This document shows, piece after piece, positions 54,173 to 62,509 of a DNA stretch of 64,000 nt. Under the pieces are notes generated by a model, which was not told where the DNA came from, did not search any database, and was given only the letters and a program-made list of their open reading frames with translations. Every line of letters begins with the position of its first letter. Position 1 is the stretch's first letter. The position numbers were made by a program, and so were the translations under genes. Origin of the DNA: an uncultured Lachnospiraceae bacterium (lineage in GTDB: Bacteria; Bacillota; Clostridia; Lachnospirales; Lachnospiraceae); assembly GCA_947167155.1 (NCBI GenBank), contig CAMVHB010000005.1, positions 1-64,000 of the forward strand, read 5' to 3'.

Positions 54173-54849
54173 GACCAGAGCTTTGAGCGTGCTTCAGCCG
54201 TAAGCGCAGCACGCTGATCATAGAATAGAGCAGATGAAACTGAGCCCTTTGTCACATACCACCTGTCACTTCCGTCAAAACGGCTGAGTTCAATATTTAC
54301 CTTGTTTCCGGCAGCATTGCTCTGAACAAAGTATACTATGTTCAGCCGCCCGAGCTGCTGAAGGCTTTGGGAATTAAGTGTATCGGTGTTGGGTGAATTG
54401 TAATGAAGCGTAACCGAAAGGGGCGTTTGCGGATGAAAACCGTTTGCAGCAGCCGCCCCGTCAAAATAAGCTCTCGGAAGCCACCTGTAATCATCATCCT
54501 TCAGCCTTTCATTCATGTAAGGATCATAGCCGCCGCGTCCCGAAACGCCGCCTTCAGTAAAGCCGCGTCCGTAGGGTTCAAGATCAGCGTAAAGATACTT
54601 CATCATGGATATCCCGGTGTCATAGTCTGCTGTAAGCGCCATGACAGCATAAACATAATAAGCCGCAACGCTGCCGGGGTCAGACACATCAACCGCTGCT
54701 TTCAGCTCATCCAGGTTTTCGGGAGAAGGATCCTTTAAAACTATCTTCCTTTCTTTCTTCCACTCCCCTGGAAGTGCAAAAGCATTTCCGCTCACCACAG
54801 AATTGATCCCGTCCTTTACTGAACTCATCATCTTGTCAAAAAGTCCCAT
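54169..54849 (-). CDS. Unknown protein coupled to the DUF3990 gene
   Basis: 226 aa from ATG 54849 (GGAGGG seven bases upstream; the frame is open to 54870). It has an amphipathic start (MGLFDKMMSSVKDGINSVV), then an alpha-helical half and a beta-rich half with LPRAYFDGAAAANGF and SVTLHYNSP, ending DRWYVTKGSVSSALFYDQ. No membrane segment or catalytic motif that I can name; it may belong to a Firmicutes domain of unknown function (perhaps DUF6935, not verified). It overlaps the DUF3990 start, so the pair is made together. It follows frdB without a visible terminator. Confidence 0.7.
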   Translation of the reverse strand: MGLFDKMMSSVKDGINSVVSGNAFALPGEWKKERKIVLKDPSPENLDELKAAVDVSDPGSVAAYYVYAVMALTADYDTGISMMKYLYADLEPYGRGFTEGGVSGRGGYDPYMNERLKDDDYRWLPRAYFDGAAAANGFHPQTPLSVTLHYNSPNTDTLNSQSLQQLGRLNIVYFVQSNAAGNKVNIELSRFDGSDRWYVTKGSVSSALFYDQRAALTAEARSKLWS

Positions 54850-54877
54850 AGCACCCTCCTTGCAAAACAAAAAATCA

Positions 54878-55594
54878 TCACTCTATTTCCTGAAACTTAA
54901 GCCACCTCTTCCAAAGTGCCGCCGCATTGCTTCTTACAAGAAGTTCTTCTATGTCAAGCTTTGCAGGGCATATATCCCGGCAGGCAAGAGACTTGCCGCA
55001 GCCTTCATAAACTGATCTTTTGTAATTGTCAGCTGCCTTCTTCCTTTGCGCCGGTCCGATCTTTGCAAGCAGTGCCGCCTGCTCCGCCATTGCTGCCATC
55101 CCGCCGAATCTGCCTTCTCTGTAAAAATTGGGACATATCTCAAGGCAGAGTCCGCATTTGATGCATCTTGTGGCTTCATAGGATATCTCCTCGCCCTGAA
55201 GCCCGCTTTCGCCCTCGATCCAGACCTTCAAGTCCTTCAGCCTTTCAAAAACACTGCTCCTGTCACAAAGCAGGTCGAGGATGACCGGAAATTTTTTCAG
55301 CGGCTCTATTTTTATCAGATCCTCTGAAAAGGACGAAAGCCTTGTGTCACAGGCAAGTGATGGTCGATCGTTTATTACCATTGCGCATGCGCCGCATCGT
55401 TTCTGATGACAGCTGTGGTCAAAAGCCACCGGCCTGAATGGATGAGCTTCGTCCTTCTTTTTCAGCTGCCCCTCAGAGAGATTTAAAAGGGCGACCGCTA
55501 TTGTCATATTGTCGTCATACGGCACGGAATATTCTTCAAAATATGCTTCGGAAAACGGATTTTCCTGCCTTCTTATGCGAAGAGTCTTTTCCAT
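54878..55594 (-). CDS. frdB: Fumarate reductase/succinate dehydrogenase iron-sulfur subunit
   Basis: 238 aa. The [2Fe-2S] domain has CHQKRCGACAM...C, and the C-terminal domain has CIKCGLCLEICPNF for [4Fe-4S] and CGKSLACRDICP for the second cluster. It passes electrons between the membrane subunit and the flavoprotein. The ATG at 55594 overlaps the frdA stop (TGATG) and has GGGAGG five bases upstream; a GTG at 55597 is too close to that site. Symbol chosen for the likely anaerobic direction. Confidence 0.9.
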   Translation of the reverse strand: MEKTLRIRRQENPFSEAYFEEYSVPYDDNMTIAVALLNLSEGQLKKKDEAHPFRPVAFDHSCHQKRCGACAMVINDRPSLACDTRLSSFSEDLIKIEPLKKFPVILDLLCDRSSVFERLKDLKVWIEGESGLQGEEISYEATRCIKCGLCLEICPNFYREGRFGGMAAMAEQAALLAKIGPAQRKKAADNYKRSVYEGCGKSLACRDICPAKLDIEELLVRSNAAALWKRWLKFQEIE

Positions 55595-57192
55595 CACAAC
55601 CTCCCTATTTCTTCAAAGGAAGTAATGATATTATGATCAGTAATACGCGCGATGCTTGTTTTTTTATATTCTTCTTTTCTCTCCGGATGATCTGACCTGA
55701 AGTGCGCTCCCCTTGATTCCTTCCTTTGAAGAGCGCTTTTTATCATAGCTTCGGACAGGATGAACCTTTGAATGAGTTCTTTTGAAATATCCCCGGGAAG
55801 ACTGCTTCGAAGTTCAAAAAGCTTTTTACCGCCGTCCTCTAGGCTGCCCTTATCCCTTATCACTCCCATCGCCTCCGAAAGGATCGCCGCTCTTTTCTGA
55901 TCCAGAGATATTTCACTCACATTCATCATCCTGTATTCATGGGAGACCGGGTGGTTTTCGGGATCATTTCCTTCGACAAGTGAAAGCCCGTTTTTGATAT
56001 CTTCTTTTATTGTTTTTGCCGCAACAATCCCGCTGTATATGGCTGCAAGAAGAGAATTTCCTCCCATCCTGTTTGCCCCGTGATAAGCCGAGGCGCATTC
56101 GCCCGCCGCATAGCAGCCCTTTACAAAAGTCCTGTGCCCCCTGTCTACTGAGAGGCCTCCCATGAAAAAGTGAATACCGGGCGCTACAGGTATATATTCT
56201 GTTTTCGGATCTTTTGAAAGATAATATATAAGCTCCTCGCGAAGCTCTTTCAGCTCATAACCCCATTTTGAAGGCGAAACCCCGGTCATATCAAGAAATA
56301 CCTCTTTTTTTGAAAATGCGATCTCCCTTGATACCACATCCCTGGGCATCAGATTTCCTCTCTCTCCATATTTCTCCTCAAGGAAATACTTTTTCTCATT
56401 ACCTTCAAAATAAAAGAGTCTTCCGCCCTCGCCCCTTGCGGCTTCAGATACGAGAAGCCTCTTTCCCGATATCTTTATGGTAGTTGGGTGATATTGGATG
56501 AATTCGAGATTTGAAAAAGAAAAACCGCTTGAAAACAAGAGCGCGGCCGCAGACCCTGTATTTGCGTATGTCCCGGTAGTCATACCGGGAAAGAGCCCGT
56601 TCATCCCGCCAAAGCAGAAGATCACGGGGCCGAAGAATTCATGTATCTCATTCGTATAATCGTTGCGCACAAAAACGCTGTGCAAAACATCCTCCCTCAC
56701 ATCAATATCGATAAGGAAGTGACTGCATAGCCTTTCTATCCTGCCCTCGGCTTCAAACCTTCTCACGGCATCTATCATAGTGGAGGTAAGTGCCTTTCCG
56801 GTGATACTTCCTGAATAGGTTGCTCTCTTTTTTTTCTGTCCTCCGAAAAATCTCTGGACTATCACACCATTATTTCTGTGAAAGGGCATACCGAGTTTTT
56901 CAAGCTCCCTTATGATAGAAGGCGCCTTCTCGCAAAGCCCCTTCACCATCAAAGGATCTGAAAGATCACAGCCGCACTCCATTGTATCTTCCATATGCTG
57001 CCCCGGGTCATCATCTTCCCCGCTCACATCAAGCGCCGCATTTATTCCACCCTCGGCAAGATTTGACTGCGCTCTTTCGGAGGGCTGCACACTTATGAGG
57101 CGAACGAAAAAGCCCTCACGCGCGATCTCATATGCAGCAGAAAGACCCGAGAGACCTGCGCCTATTATATTTATCCTTTGATCAACTGACAC
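55594..57192 (-). CDS. frdA: Fumarate reductase/succinate dehydrogenase flavoprotein subunit
   Basis: 532 aa. FAD-binding INIIGAGLSGLSAAYEIA, the flavin-attachment region QSNLAEGGINAALD (His of the covalent HxxD-type site is not obvious), the active-site region QYHPTTI, SEAARGEGG and GAN-RMGGNSLLAA near the C-terminus. It interconverts succinate and fumarate. GTG start with GGGAG nine bases upstream. Genes run frdC-frdA-frdB. The direction is inferred from the anaerobic setting; a related 3-hydroxy-enoate reductase cannot be excluded. Confidence 0.9.
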   Translation of the reverse strand: MSVDQRINIIGAGLSGLSAAYEIAREGFFVRLISVQPSERAQSNLAEGGINAALDVSGEDDDPGQHMEDTMECGCDLSDPLMVKGLCEKAPSIIRELEKLGMPFHRNNGVIVQRFFGGQKKKRATYSGSITGKALTSTMIDAVRRFEAEGRIERLCSHFLIDIDVREDVLHSVFVRNDYTNEIHEFFGPVIFCFGGMNGLFPGMTTGTYANTGSAAALLFSSGFSFSNLEFIQYHPTTIKISGKRLLVSEAARGEGGRLFYFEGNEKKYFLEEKYGERGNLMPRDVVSREIAFSKKEVFLDMTGVSPSKWGYELKELREELIYYLSKDPKTEYIPVAPGIHFFMGGLSVDRGHRTFVKGCYAAGECASAYHGANRMGGNSLLAAIYSGIVAAKTIKEDIKNGLSLVEGNDPENHPVSHEYRMMNVSEISLDQKRAAILSEAMGVIRDKGSLEDGGKKLFELRSSLPGDISKELIQRFILSEAMIKSALQRKESRGAHFRSDHPERKEEYKKTSIARITDHNIITSFEEIGRL

Positions 57193-57225
57193 TTAAAAGC
57201 ACTCCCGTATATAATATGTTTCCCT

Positions 57226-57777
57226 TCAGGTCGCCTGCCATTTCAGATAATAAATGAAAAAGGCTATCCCGGCGAGAAGAAGTATTATTGAGACAAAAAA
57301 GAGTATGTCGCCTTTTATATTCCTCCTGTCAGAAAGCCCGAGGGCTATCTTGAGAGGTCTTATGTTTGTTGTAAGATGAATGAGAAGTGAGATCACAAAA
57401 AGGAGACTTACAAGAAGCTGCAAAATTCCGAAATATGAAAGCCGATAGACCCCACCTTCATGCCTGCCCGAAAGGATATGCACATGTAGTATCAGAAAGA
57501 CAAGAAGCGCAAACCCGCTGATCCTCCGTGTCCAGAAAAGTCTGTTTTCCTTCGGATAGGAAACACCTGAGCGCCTGACAGCCTTTATTGTGTCTGCTGT
57601 GAGCTTCAGTCCGATTACGATATGAAGTACTACCAGTACAAACATCACTATGGTCAGCACTTCCATGATCCGGTTTCCGCCGGGGGAAGCCCCGAAAAGG
57701 ACAAGGCTTCCGTAGATCACATGAATAAGGACAAGAGCTATGATAAATGCAGTTATCAGGGAATTAAATCTTCTCAA
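57226..57777 (-). CDS. frdC: Cytochrome b-type membrane subunit of fumarate reductase
   Basis: 183 aa with five hydrophobic helices and in-membrane histidines (VLIHVIYGS, VLHIVIGLK, LILHVHILSGRHEGG, LLIHLTTNIRP) suited to bind heme b. This fits the SdhC/FrdC five-helix quinone-linked anchor. It starts at TTG 57777 with AAGGAGG ten bases upstream; no other in-frame start is better. First gene of the frd operon, 33 bases before frdA; divergent from the small GT2 gene. Confidence 0.8.
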   Translation of the reverse strand: MRRFNSLITAFIIALVLIHVIYGSLVLFGASPGGNRIMEVLTIVMFVLVVLHIVIGLKLTADTIKAVRRSGVSYPKENRLFWTRRISGFALLVFLILHVHILSGRHEGGVYRLSYFGILQLLVSLLFVISLLIHLTTNIRPLKIALGLSDRRNIKGDILFFVSIILLLAGIAFFIYYLKWQAT

Positions 57778-57850
57778 ATGTCACTTGCCTCCTTGGACCA
57801 ATATGATAACATAATAAAGCAGTTTTTGAAATTGTTTGAGGATAATCCCT

Positions 57851-58672
57851 ATGCCGCTTGTCAGCGTGATCCTGCCCACCTACAACAGGGCACATATGAT
57901 AAAAAATGCAATAGACAGCGTCCTGACGCAGACCTTTACGGATCTTGAGCTCATCATTGCAGATGACGCCTCAAATGACGATACGGAGGCTGTAATAAGT
58001 GCTATCCCTGATGAAAGGATACATTATTTTCGGTGCGAAAAAAACGGCGGTGCAGCCGCCGCAAGAAATTTCGGGATATCAAAGGCTTCCCCCTCTTCGG
58101 AATGGATAGCCTTTGAGGACTCGGATGATATATGGCACAGTGACAAGCTTGAAAAGCAGTTTCTTTCACTTTCAAAAGACAAAAAAGCGCAGTTCTGCTA
58201 CCACAAGATCAGATACGATATGGGAGGAGGCTTTTCTGCCATACTCCCTGATGAAAGGGTTCCTCTCGAAAAAAAGAGCGGCGATATCATGCGAGAGCTT
58301 CTCAACGACAACCTTGTTGACTGCCCCTCGCTGCTGGTCAGAAAAGATCTCCTTGAAAAAACAGGGCTCTTTGACGAAACCCTCCCCGCCCTCGAGGACT
58401 ATGATCTTGCGATAAGGCTTTCGAAAGCGGCAAGAGCGGCGTTTACAAACGAGATTCTCCTTGAATCATCCTATTCCACAACAGGAGTCTCCGGAAGTCC
58501 GAAAAATTATCTTATAGCAAGCTGCCTCATCCTCTCAAAATACAAAAAGGACTACCTCGAAACGGATACCTTCAACCACCGCCTTTCGATAATTCTCGCT
58601 GATGCCGAAAGAGTCGGCGTGAAAAACGAGATCGTAGCCTTTCTTGAAAAGCTTTTGAAAGCCTCGTACTGA
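57851..58672 (+). CDS. GT2 family glycosyltransferase
   Basis: 273 aa. GT-A fold: MPLVSVILPTYNRAHMI start, IADDAS, RCEKNGGAAAARNFGIS, metal motif FEDSDD, and YDLAIRLSK near the acceptor site. No membrane helix. ATG 57851 is used (GAGG upstream); a TTG at 57836 is also in frame. It is the only plus-strand gene here, between the frd operon and apt. Product unknown; such enzymes commonly decorate cell-wall or exopolysaccharides. Confidence 0.86.
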   Translation: MPLVSVILPTYNRAHMIKNAIDSVLTQTFTDLELIIADDASNDDTEAVISAIPDERIHYFRCEKNGGAAAARNFGISKASPSSEWIAFEDSDDIWHSDKLEKQFLSLSKDKKAQFCYHKIRYDMGGGFSAILPDERVPLEKKSGDIMRELLNDNLVDCPSLLVRKDLLEKTGLFDETLPALEDYDLAIRLSKAARAAFTNEILLESSYSTTGVSGSPKNYLIASCLILSKYKKDYLETDTFNHRLSIILADAERVGVKNEIVAFLEKLLKASY

Positions 58673-58673
58673 T

Positions 58674-58774
58674 GTCCCCTGAAAGTAAACTAAACTTTCG
58701 AAGACGAAAAATTTCAAAAAGCCCATTCCTGATACGGGGCGCAAGGCTGACCCCAGGGGATGACCCCAGGGGAC
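58674..58774. repeat. Intergenic element with tandem 13-bp repeat and flanking inverted repeat
   Basis: TGACCCCAGGGGA occurs twice in exact tandem (58748-58760 and 58761-58773). GTCCCCTG at 58674-58681, just after the GT2 stop, is the reverse complement of CAGGGGAC at 58767-58774, so the segment is bounded by an 8-bp inverted repeat. A small hairpin (GAAAGT/ACTTTC) lies inside. It resembles short intergenic repeats of clostridial genomes. The rest of the gap to apt shows nothing else. Confidence 0.6.
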
Positions 58775-58846
58775 GGAGTCGAGGGACCATTTTCAGCTGA
58801 AAAAAATACCTAATGTCAAGTAATCTATACCGCAAACCTCATTGGT

Positions 58847-59371
58847 TTATTTGCCTTCGTATGCTATCATCGAGGATACATCGTAGTCTTTTAACAGTTC
58901 CCGTCCCTTCAAGCCCTTGAGTTCCATGAGACAGATTATCTTTACCACCTTGCCTCCAAGCGCCTCGACAAGATGCGCAGCACACTGAATGGTTCCACCG
59001 GTAGCTATCAGATCGTCAACTATTACTGCCTTTTGTCCCTCTTTTATCGAGTCTTTGTGCATCTCAAGAGTGGCTGTGCCATATTCAAGAGAATAATCCT
59101 GCGAAATAGTTTCAAACGGAAGCTTACCTTTTTTGCGTATAAGCACGAAGGGTTTGTGAAGTGCATATGCTATGGGAGCCCCGAAGATAAAGCCCCTTGA
59201 TTCGGCTCCGACGATCACATCGAAATCCACGCCATTCAAGACCTTTATCATCTCGTCTATTGCAAGATGAAAGCCGTCTGCATCCTGCAGTACGGTAGTG
59301 ATATCCCTGAAAATAATGCCTTCCTTCGGGAAATCAGGAATACTTCTTACATATTCTTCCAGCTTTTTCAT
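58847..59371 (-). CDS. apt: Adenine phosphoribosyltransferase
   Basis: 174 aa. It has the APRT start (RSIPDFPKEGIIFRDITTVL), GAESRGFIFGAPIAYAL, RKKGKLPFETISQDYSLEYG and the PRPP-binding VIVDDLIATGGTI. It salvages adenine to AMP. AGGAGG site before the ATG. Monocistronic as far as I can see, between the repeat element and the rhodanese operon. Confidence 0.97.
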   Translation of the reverse strand: MKKLEEYVRSIPDFPKEGIIFRDITTVLQDADGFHLAIDEMIKVLNGVDFDVIVGAESRGFIFGAPIAYALHKPFVLIRKKGKLPFETISQDYSLEYGTATLEMHKDSIKEGQKAVIVDDLIATGGTIQCAAHLVEALGGKVVKIICLMELKGLKGRELLKDYDVSSMIAYEGK

Positions 59372-59483
59372 TTTTATGTCCTCCTAACATTTGATATATG
59401 AAACCATTCAAATTTTCTTCTGACAGCAGGGATTCATTATAAATCAAATAAACATATTTATTAACAGTGCAGCACTCCTTTGA

Positions 59484-59930
59484 TCAATCGGTAACAATTT
59501 CTCCCTTCCAGTCTTCGATACCGCCAAACTCATAAACATTCCTATATCCCATGTCCACAAGCTTTTGTGCTGCTTCCTTGCTTCGTCTGCCGGTACGGCA
59601 ATATACAAGTATGATCTGATATTTGTCCGGCAGTTCTTTGGGCGGAGTATCGGTAATACTCTCATTCGGGATCAGTATTGCTTCCGGGATATGTCCCTTT
59701 TCGTATTCATCAGCCCTTCGGACATCGACAATGACATGACCGTCATCATCCTGCATCATATTTTTTGCCAGATCCTGCGAGATCTCGGCATACGAAGGTT
59801 TGTAGACCATGCCGTCGCCATCGATCTTATGAAATGGTTTTCCACAGCCAAATAATGAAAACATAAAACATACTCCCAGCATAATAAATATAGTCAGGCG
59901 AAAGTGCCTGTTAGAATGTTTTGTACTCAT
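59484..59930 (-). CDS. Rhodanese-domain lipoprotein
   Basis: 148 aa. A signal peptide (IFIMLGVCFMFSLFGC) ends in a lipobox with Cys ~29. A single rhodanese domain follows: IVDVRRADEYEKGHIPEAILIP and the active-site loop VYCRTGRRSKEAAQ with catalytic Cys. Likely anchored outside the membrane, handling sulfane sulfur or cyanide-like sulfur acceptors. Its start overlaps the methyltransferase stop as ATGA; last gene of the WYL-HAD-methyltransferase operon. Confidence 0.88.
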   Translation of the reverse strand: MSTKHSNRHFRLTIFIMLGVCFMFSLFGCGKPFHKIDGDGMVYKPSYAEISQDLAKNMMQDDDGHVIVDVRRADEYEKGHIPEAILIPNESITDTPPKELPDKYQIILVYCRTGRRSKEAAQKLVDMGYRNVYEFGGIEDWKGEIVTD

Positions 59931-60673
59931 TTTTTCGACCTCATCGCTATAAAAGTCGGAATGTTCATCTCATGAAGGCGCCCCTCCCCGTTTGTATCCT
60001 CGTAGAGATCAAGAAGAGTGAATCCTGCCTCAAGCTGTCCGCCGATCTGTTCCTCAAGAGTATGTGAAAACTGCATCCCGGCATCATCTCTCTCAAGCTG
60101 CTTTCTGTATTCTTCATTCTCCGTGGGATCGAACGGAAGGCTGTTGATTATCTCCTTCTCATTTTCATCAACAATATAATTGATATAATGATCCACTCCG
60201 GATAGAAGAAACCCTCCTTTTTTCAGGATACGATAGCATTCCCTCCAAATTGCTCTTACATCTTTTACATAACAATTTGAAACCGGGTGAAAGACCAGAT
60301 CAAATGCCCCGTCCTCAAAAGGCAGTCTCTTTGTCATATCCGCGCGGATAATATTGATCTTGTATCCTTCCCGGTCAGAAACATACCTTTCGCTTTCAAG
60401 CTGCTTCTCTGAATAGTCGAGAACTGTGCAATCCGCGCCAAGAGCAGCAAAGACAGGCATTTGCTGTCCGCCTCCGCTTGCAAGTCCAAGAATTTTCTTT
60501 CCTTTCAGGTCGCCAAACCAATCGCGCGGAACTTTTTTTGTGGGAGTCAGCAAAACATCCCAGATCCCCTGCGTGGCCTTTAAATAATCTTCATGGCTAA
60601 TCGGTCTTCCCCACTCCCAGCCCTCTTCGATCCAGCGATCGATGGTTTTTGCATTTATATCCTGATAATCCAT
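59927..60673 (-). CDS. Class I SAM-dependent methyltransferase
   Basis: 248 aa. SAM-binding loop ILGLASGGGQQMPVFAALGA, acidic strand VLDYSEKQLE, the motif ADMTKRLPFEDGAFDLVFHPVS (as LPFEDGAFDLVF) and RILKKGGFLLSG. Small-molecule methyltransferase of the Methyltransf_11 type; substrate unknown. The N-terminal ~45 residues (WIEEGWEWGRPISHEDYLKA) are typical of a Firmicutes subfamily. It lies between HAD and rhodanese genes. Confidence 0.87.
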   Translation of the reverse strand: MDYQDINAKTIDRWIEEGWEWGRPISHEDYLKATQGIWDVLLTPTKKVPRDWFGDLKGKKILGLASGGGQQMPVFAALGADCTVLDYSEKQLESERYVSDREGYKINIIRADMTKRLPFEDGAFDLVFHPVSNCYVKDVRAIWRECYRILKKGGFLLSGVDHYINYIVDENEKEIINSLPFDPTENEEYRKQLERDDAGMQFSHTLEEQIGGQLEAGFTLLDLYEDTNGEGRLHEMNIPTFIAMRSKK

Positions 60674-60702
60674 AACGAAATAATATCCTTTTTGTTAAGA
60701 TT

Positions 60703-61401
60703 TTAAACAGCAACATCATCCGTTTTGCCGTAATTTTCGAATCCGCTTTTATGATCAAGTATAGCTATAACATCCTCCGGACGCTCTGCAAATACCGTTG
60801 CGCCGGTCTTTAAAAGAAAATCCCTGTCTCGAAATCCCCAAAGCACATTGATGCAGGGGAGCCCTGAGTTTTGCGCGGTCAAAAGGTCAACCTCGGAATC
60901 CCCAATATAAACGGCTTCATCCCGTGAAGAGTGCAGTTCTTCAAGCGCTGCAAGGACTGTATCGGGTGCAGGCTTTCTCTTTATCCCGGTTTTTTCGCCA
61001 ATGGCTACAGTGACATATTCGCAGAAGAACCGTTCATTCAATTCCTTTACCGCGGAATCTATCTTGTTTGATACTATAGCCATCTTATAGCCCCTGTCTT
61101 TGAGAGCTTTCATCAAAGGCAATATCCCTTCATAGGGCCTTGTATTGTCAAGGCAGTGTTTGTCATAATACTCTGTAAAAACCGGCAGCATCTCATCAAG
61201 AAGTGACTCCGGCGTGCCTTCCGGGGCTGCGCATTTCATCGAATATCTGACCCCGTTTCCAAAGAATCTCCTGTAATCGTCATGGCTTCTGGGCGGAAGA
61301 TCAAACTGCGAAAAAACGTGATTCACCGCATTTGTCAGATCATCAAGTGTATTAAGGACGGTCCCGTCCATATCAAAGATCACTGTATTTATATTATTCA
61401 T
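60703..61401 (-). CDS. HAD-superfamily phosphatase (phosphoglycolate-phosphatase-like)
   Basis: 232 aa. HAD motifs I FDMDGTVLNTL, II IVSNK, III Lys in GIKRKPAPDTV, and IV YIGDSEVDLLTAQNSG, with a helical cap typical of the Gph/PGMB group. Cytosolic phosphatase for small phosphorylated metabolites. Its start overlaps the WYL gene end by eight bases. Substrate cannot be deduced. Confidence 0.88.
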   Translation of the reverse strand: MNNINTVIFDMDGTVLNTLDDLTNAVNHVFSQFDLPPRSHDDYRRFFGNGVRYSMKCAAPEGTPESLLDEMLPVFTEYYDKHCLDNTRPYEGILPLMKALKDRGYKMAIVSNKIDSAVKELNERFFCEYVTVAIGEKTGIKRKPAPDTVLAALEELHSSRDEAVYIGDSEVDLLTAQNSGLPCINVLWGFRDRDFLLKTGATVFAERPEDVIAILDHKSGFENYGKTDDVAV

Positions 61402-62383
61402 ATATCCTGCTTCTTTCCTTAAGTTCAGTCTTGAACCTCTTTAGCACTTCCTTGGGGCCAACTATCTTCACGCTTGTTCCAAGCGCAAATATCCACCCGA
61501 AAAACTGGTCGCTTACAGCGACATCAACCGCTGTCTCAGACCATCCCTTTTTCTTTGAAGGATGTATGGCTATATCCCGCCCGAATCTGTCAATGAAGAC
61601 CCCTGCCATGTCATTTTCAAAGGCGATCTTCACCTTTATAGGCTCTCCGCCATACATTCCGAAGCTCATTTTGGAATATTTTGCAAGATCAAATTTCTTG
61701 AATTTTTCTTTCCCGGAACGTTTTGCCTCAAGAATCTTCACTCTTCTCAGCTTTTCCACACGGAAATGTTTGATCTTTTCCGCTTCCTCATCATATGCTA
61801 TGAGGTAATAATTCTCATCATCCCAGGTGAGTGCCCAGGGGCTTACCACATAGGAGCCTTCTTTTCGTGGAATGAGCTTCTTTTCCTCGTTCCATTTCAT
61901 ATATTCAAATGAAATCTTTTTGTTCTCAGCAATAGCTCGGTGCACGTCGTCCACAAAATAATAAATGGACTCGTTCATGGTCTTGACCCTGCCCTGTACA
62001 ACTACTTGCCGCTTGAGCTGGCTTGCCTCATAAGTACTTGCCATACCGGTCAGCTTTTTGATGAGTTCATTTGATTTCTTTTCCGTGATGAATTTTGAAG
62101 ACTGGATCGCATCCACAAGGAGCTTCAGTTCCGCTACCTCAAACTGCTTTCTGCCGACATGATAATAGAAATTCCGGCCGACCTTTTCGCCGACCACATC
62201 TATCCCGAGAACCCTCAGAGCCTCCAGATCATCGTAAAGGCTCTTTCGATCGGCGGTACAGCCATAGGCTTCAAGTGCCGCCTTTATCTCCGGCATGGTG
62301 ATCATATGCTCGTCGTCGGTCTTTTCAACCATGATACGAGCGAGATAATAAAGCTTGAATTTCTGATTTGTTCCCTTTGGCAT
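61394..62383 (-). CDS. WYL-domain transcriptional regulator
   Basis: 329 aa. N-terminal winged helix (KLYYLARIMVEKTDDEHMITMPEIKAAL, then DRKSLYDDLEALRVLGID), a WYL domain (YVVSPWALTWDDENYYLIAYDEEAEKIKHFRVEKL, in parts SPWALTWDDENYYLIAYD) and the C-terminal WCX extension. WYL proteins bind nucleic-acid-derived or nucleotide ligands. ATG 62383 has AAAGGGGG seven bases upstream; the longer frame to 62440 runs through the inverted repeat. Heads an operon with HAD, methyltransferase and rhodanese genes. Probably autoregulated via the palindrome. Confidence 0.88.
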   Translation of the reverse strand: MPKGTNQKFKLYYLARIMVEKTDDEHMITMPEIKAALEAYGCTADRKSLYDDLEALRVLGIDVVGEKVGRNFYYHVGRKQFEVAELKLLVDAIQSSKFITEKKSNELIKKLTGMASTYEASQLKRQVVVQGRVKTMNESIYYFVDDVHRAIAENKKISFEYMKWNEEKKLIPRKEGSYVVSPWALTWDDENYYLIAYDEEAEKIKHFRVEKLRRVKILEAKRSGKEKFKKFDLAKYSKMSFGMYGGEPIKVKIAFENDMAGVFIDRFGRDIAIHPSKKKGWSETAVDVAVSDQFFGWIFALGTSVKIVGPKEVLKRFKTELKERSRIYE

Positions 62384-62389
62384 GGAAAA

Positions 62390-62447
62390 GCCCCCTTTAT
62401 TATGGAATCGGAATATCACTATCCGATCATACCATAACAAAGGGGGC
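62390..62447 (-). promoter_or_regulatory. Long inverted repeat over the WYL-operon leader and ribosome site
   Basis: GCCCCCTTTATTATGG (62390-62405) and CCATAACAAAGGGGGC (62432-62447) are complementary at 15 of 16 positions. Inside them ATCGGA (62407-62412) pairs with TCCGAT (62422-62427). The 3' arm in mRNA is the ribosome site of the WYL gene (AAAGGGGG). It could be an operator for the WYL protein or a ribosome-site-hiding hairpin. Confidence 0.7.
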
Positions 62448-62452
62448 GTTTC

Positions 62453-62458
62453 ATTATA
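62453..62458 (-). promoter_or_regulatory. Candidate -10 box of the WYL operon
   Basis: TATAAT on the minus strand (62458-62453), placing the transcript start near 62446, at the edge of the inverted repeat. The -35 is weak. A second extended -10 (TGGTATGAT, ending 62426) with ATGAAA 17 bases upstream lies inside the repeat. Confidence 0.5.
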
Positions 62459-62509
62459 TTGTGGGAAATTTATTGTACTTTATTTTATGGTTTTGCCTGT
62501 CTATCTGTT

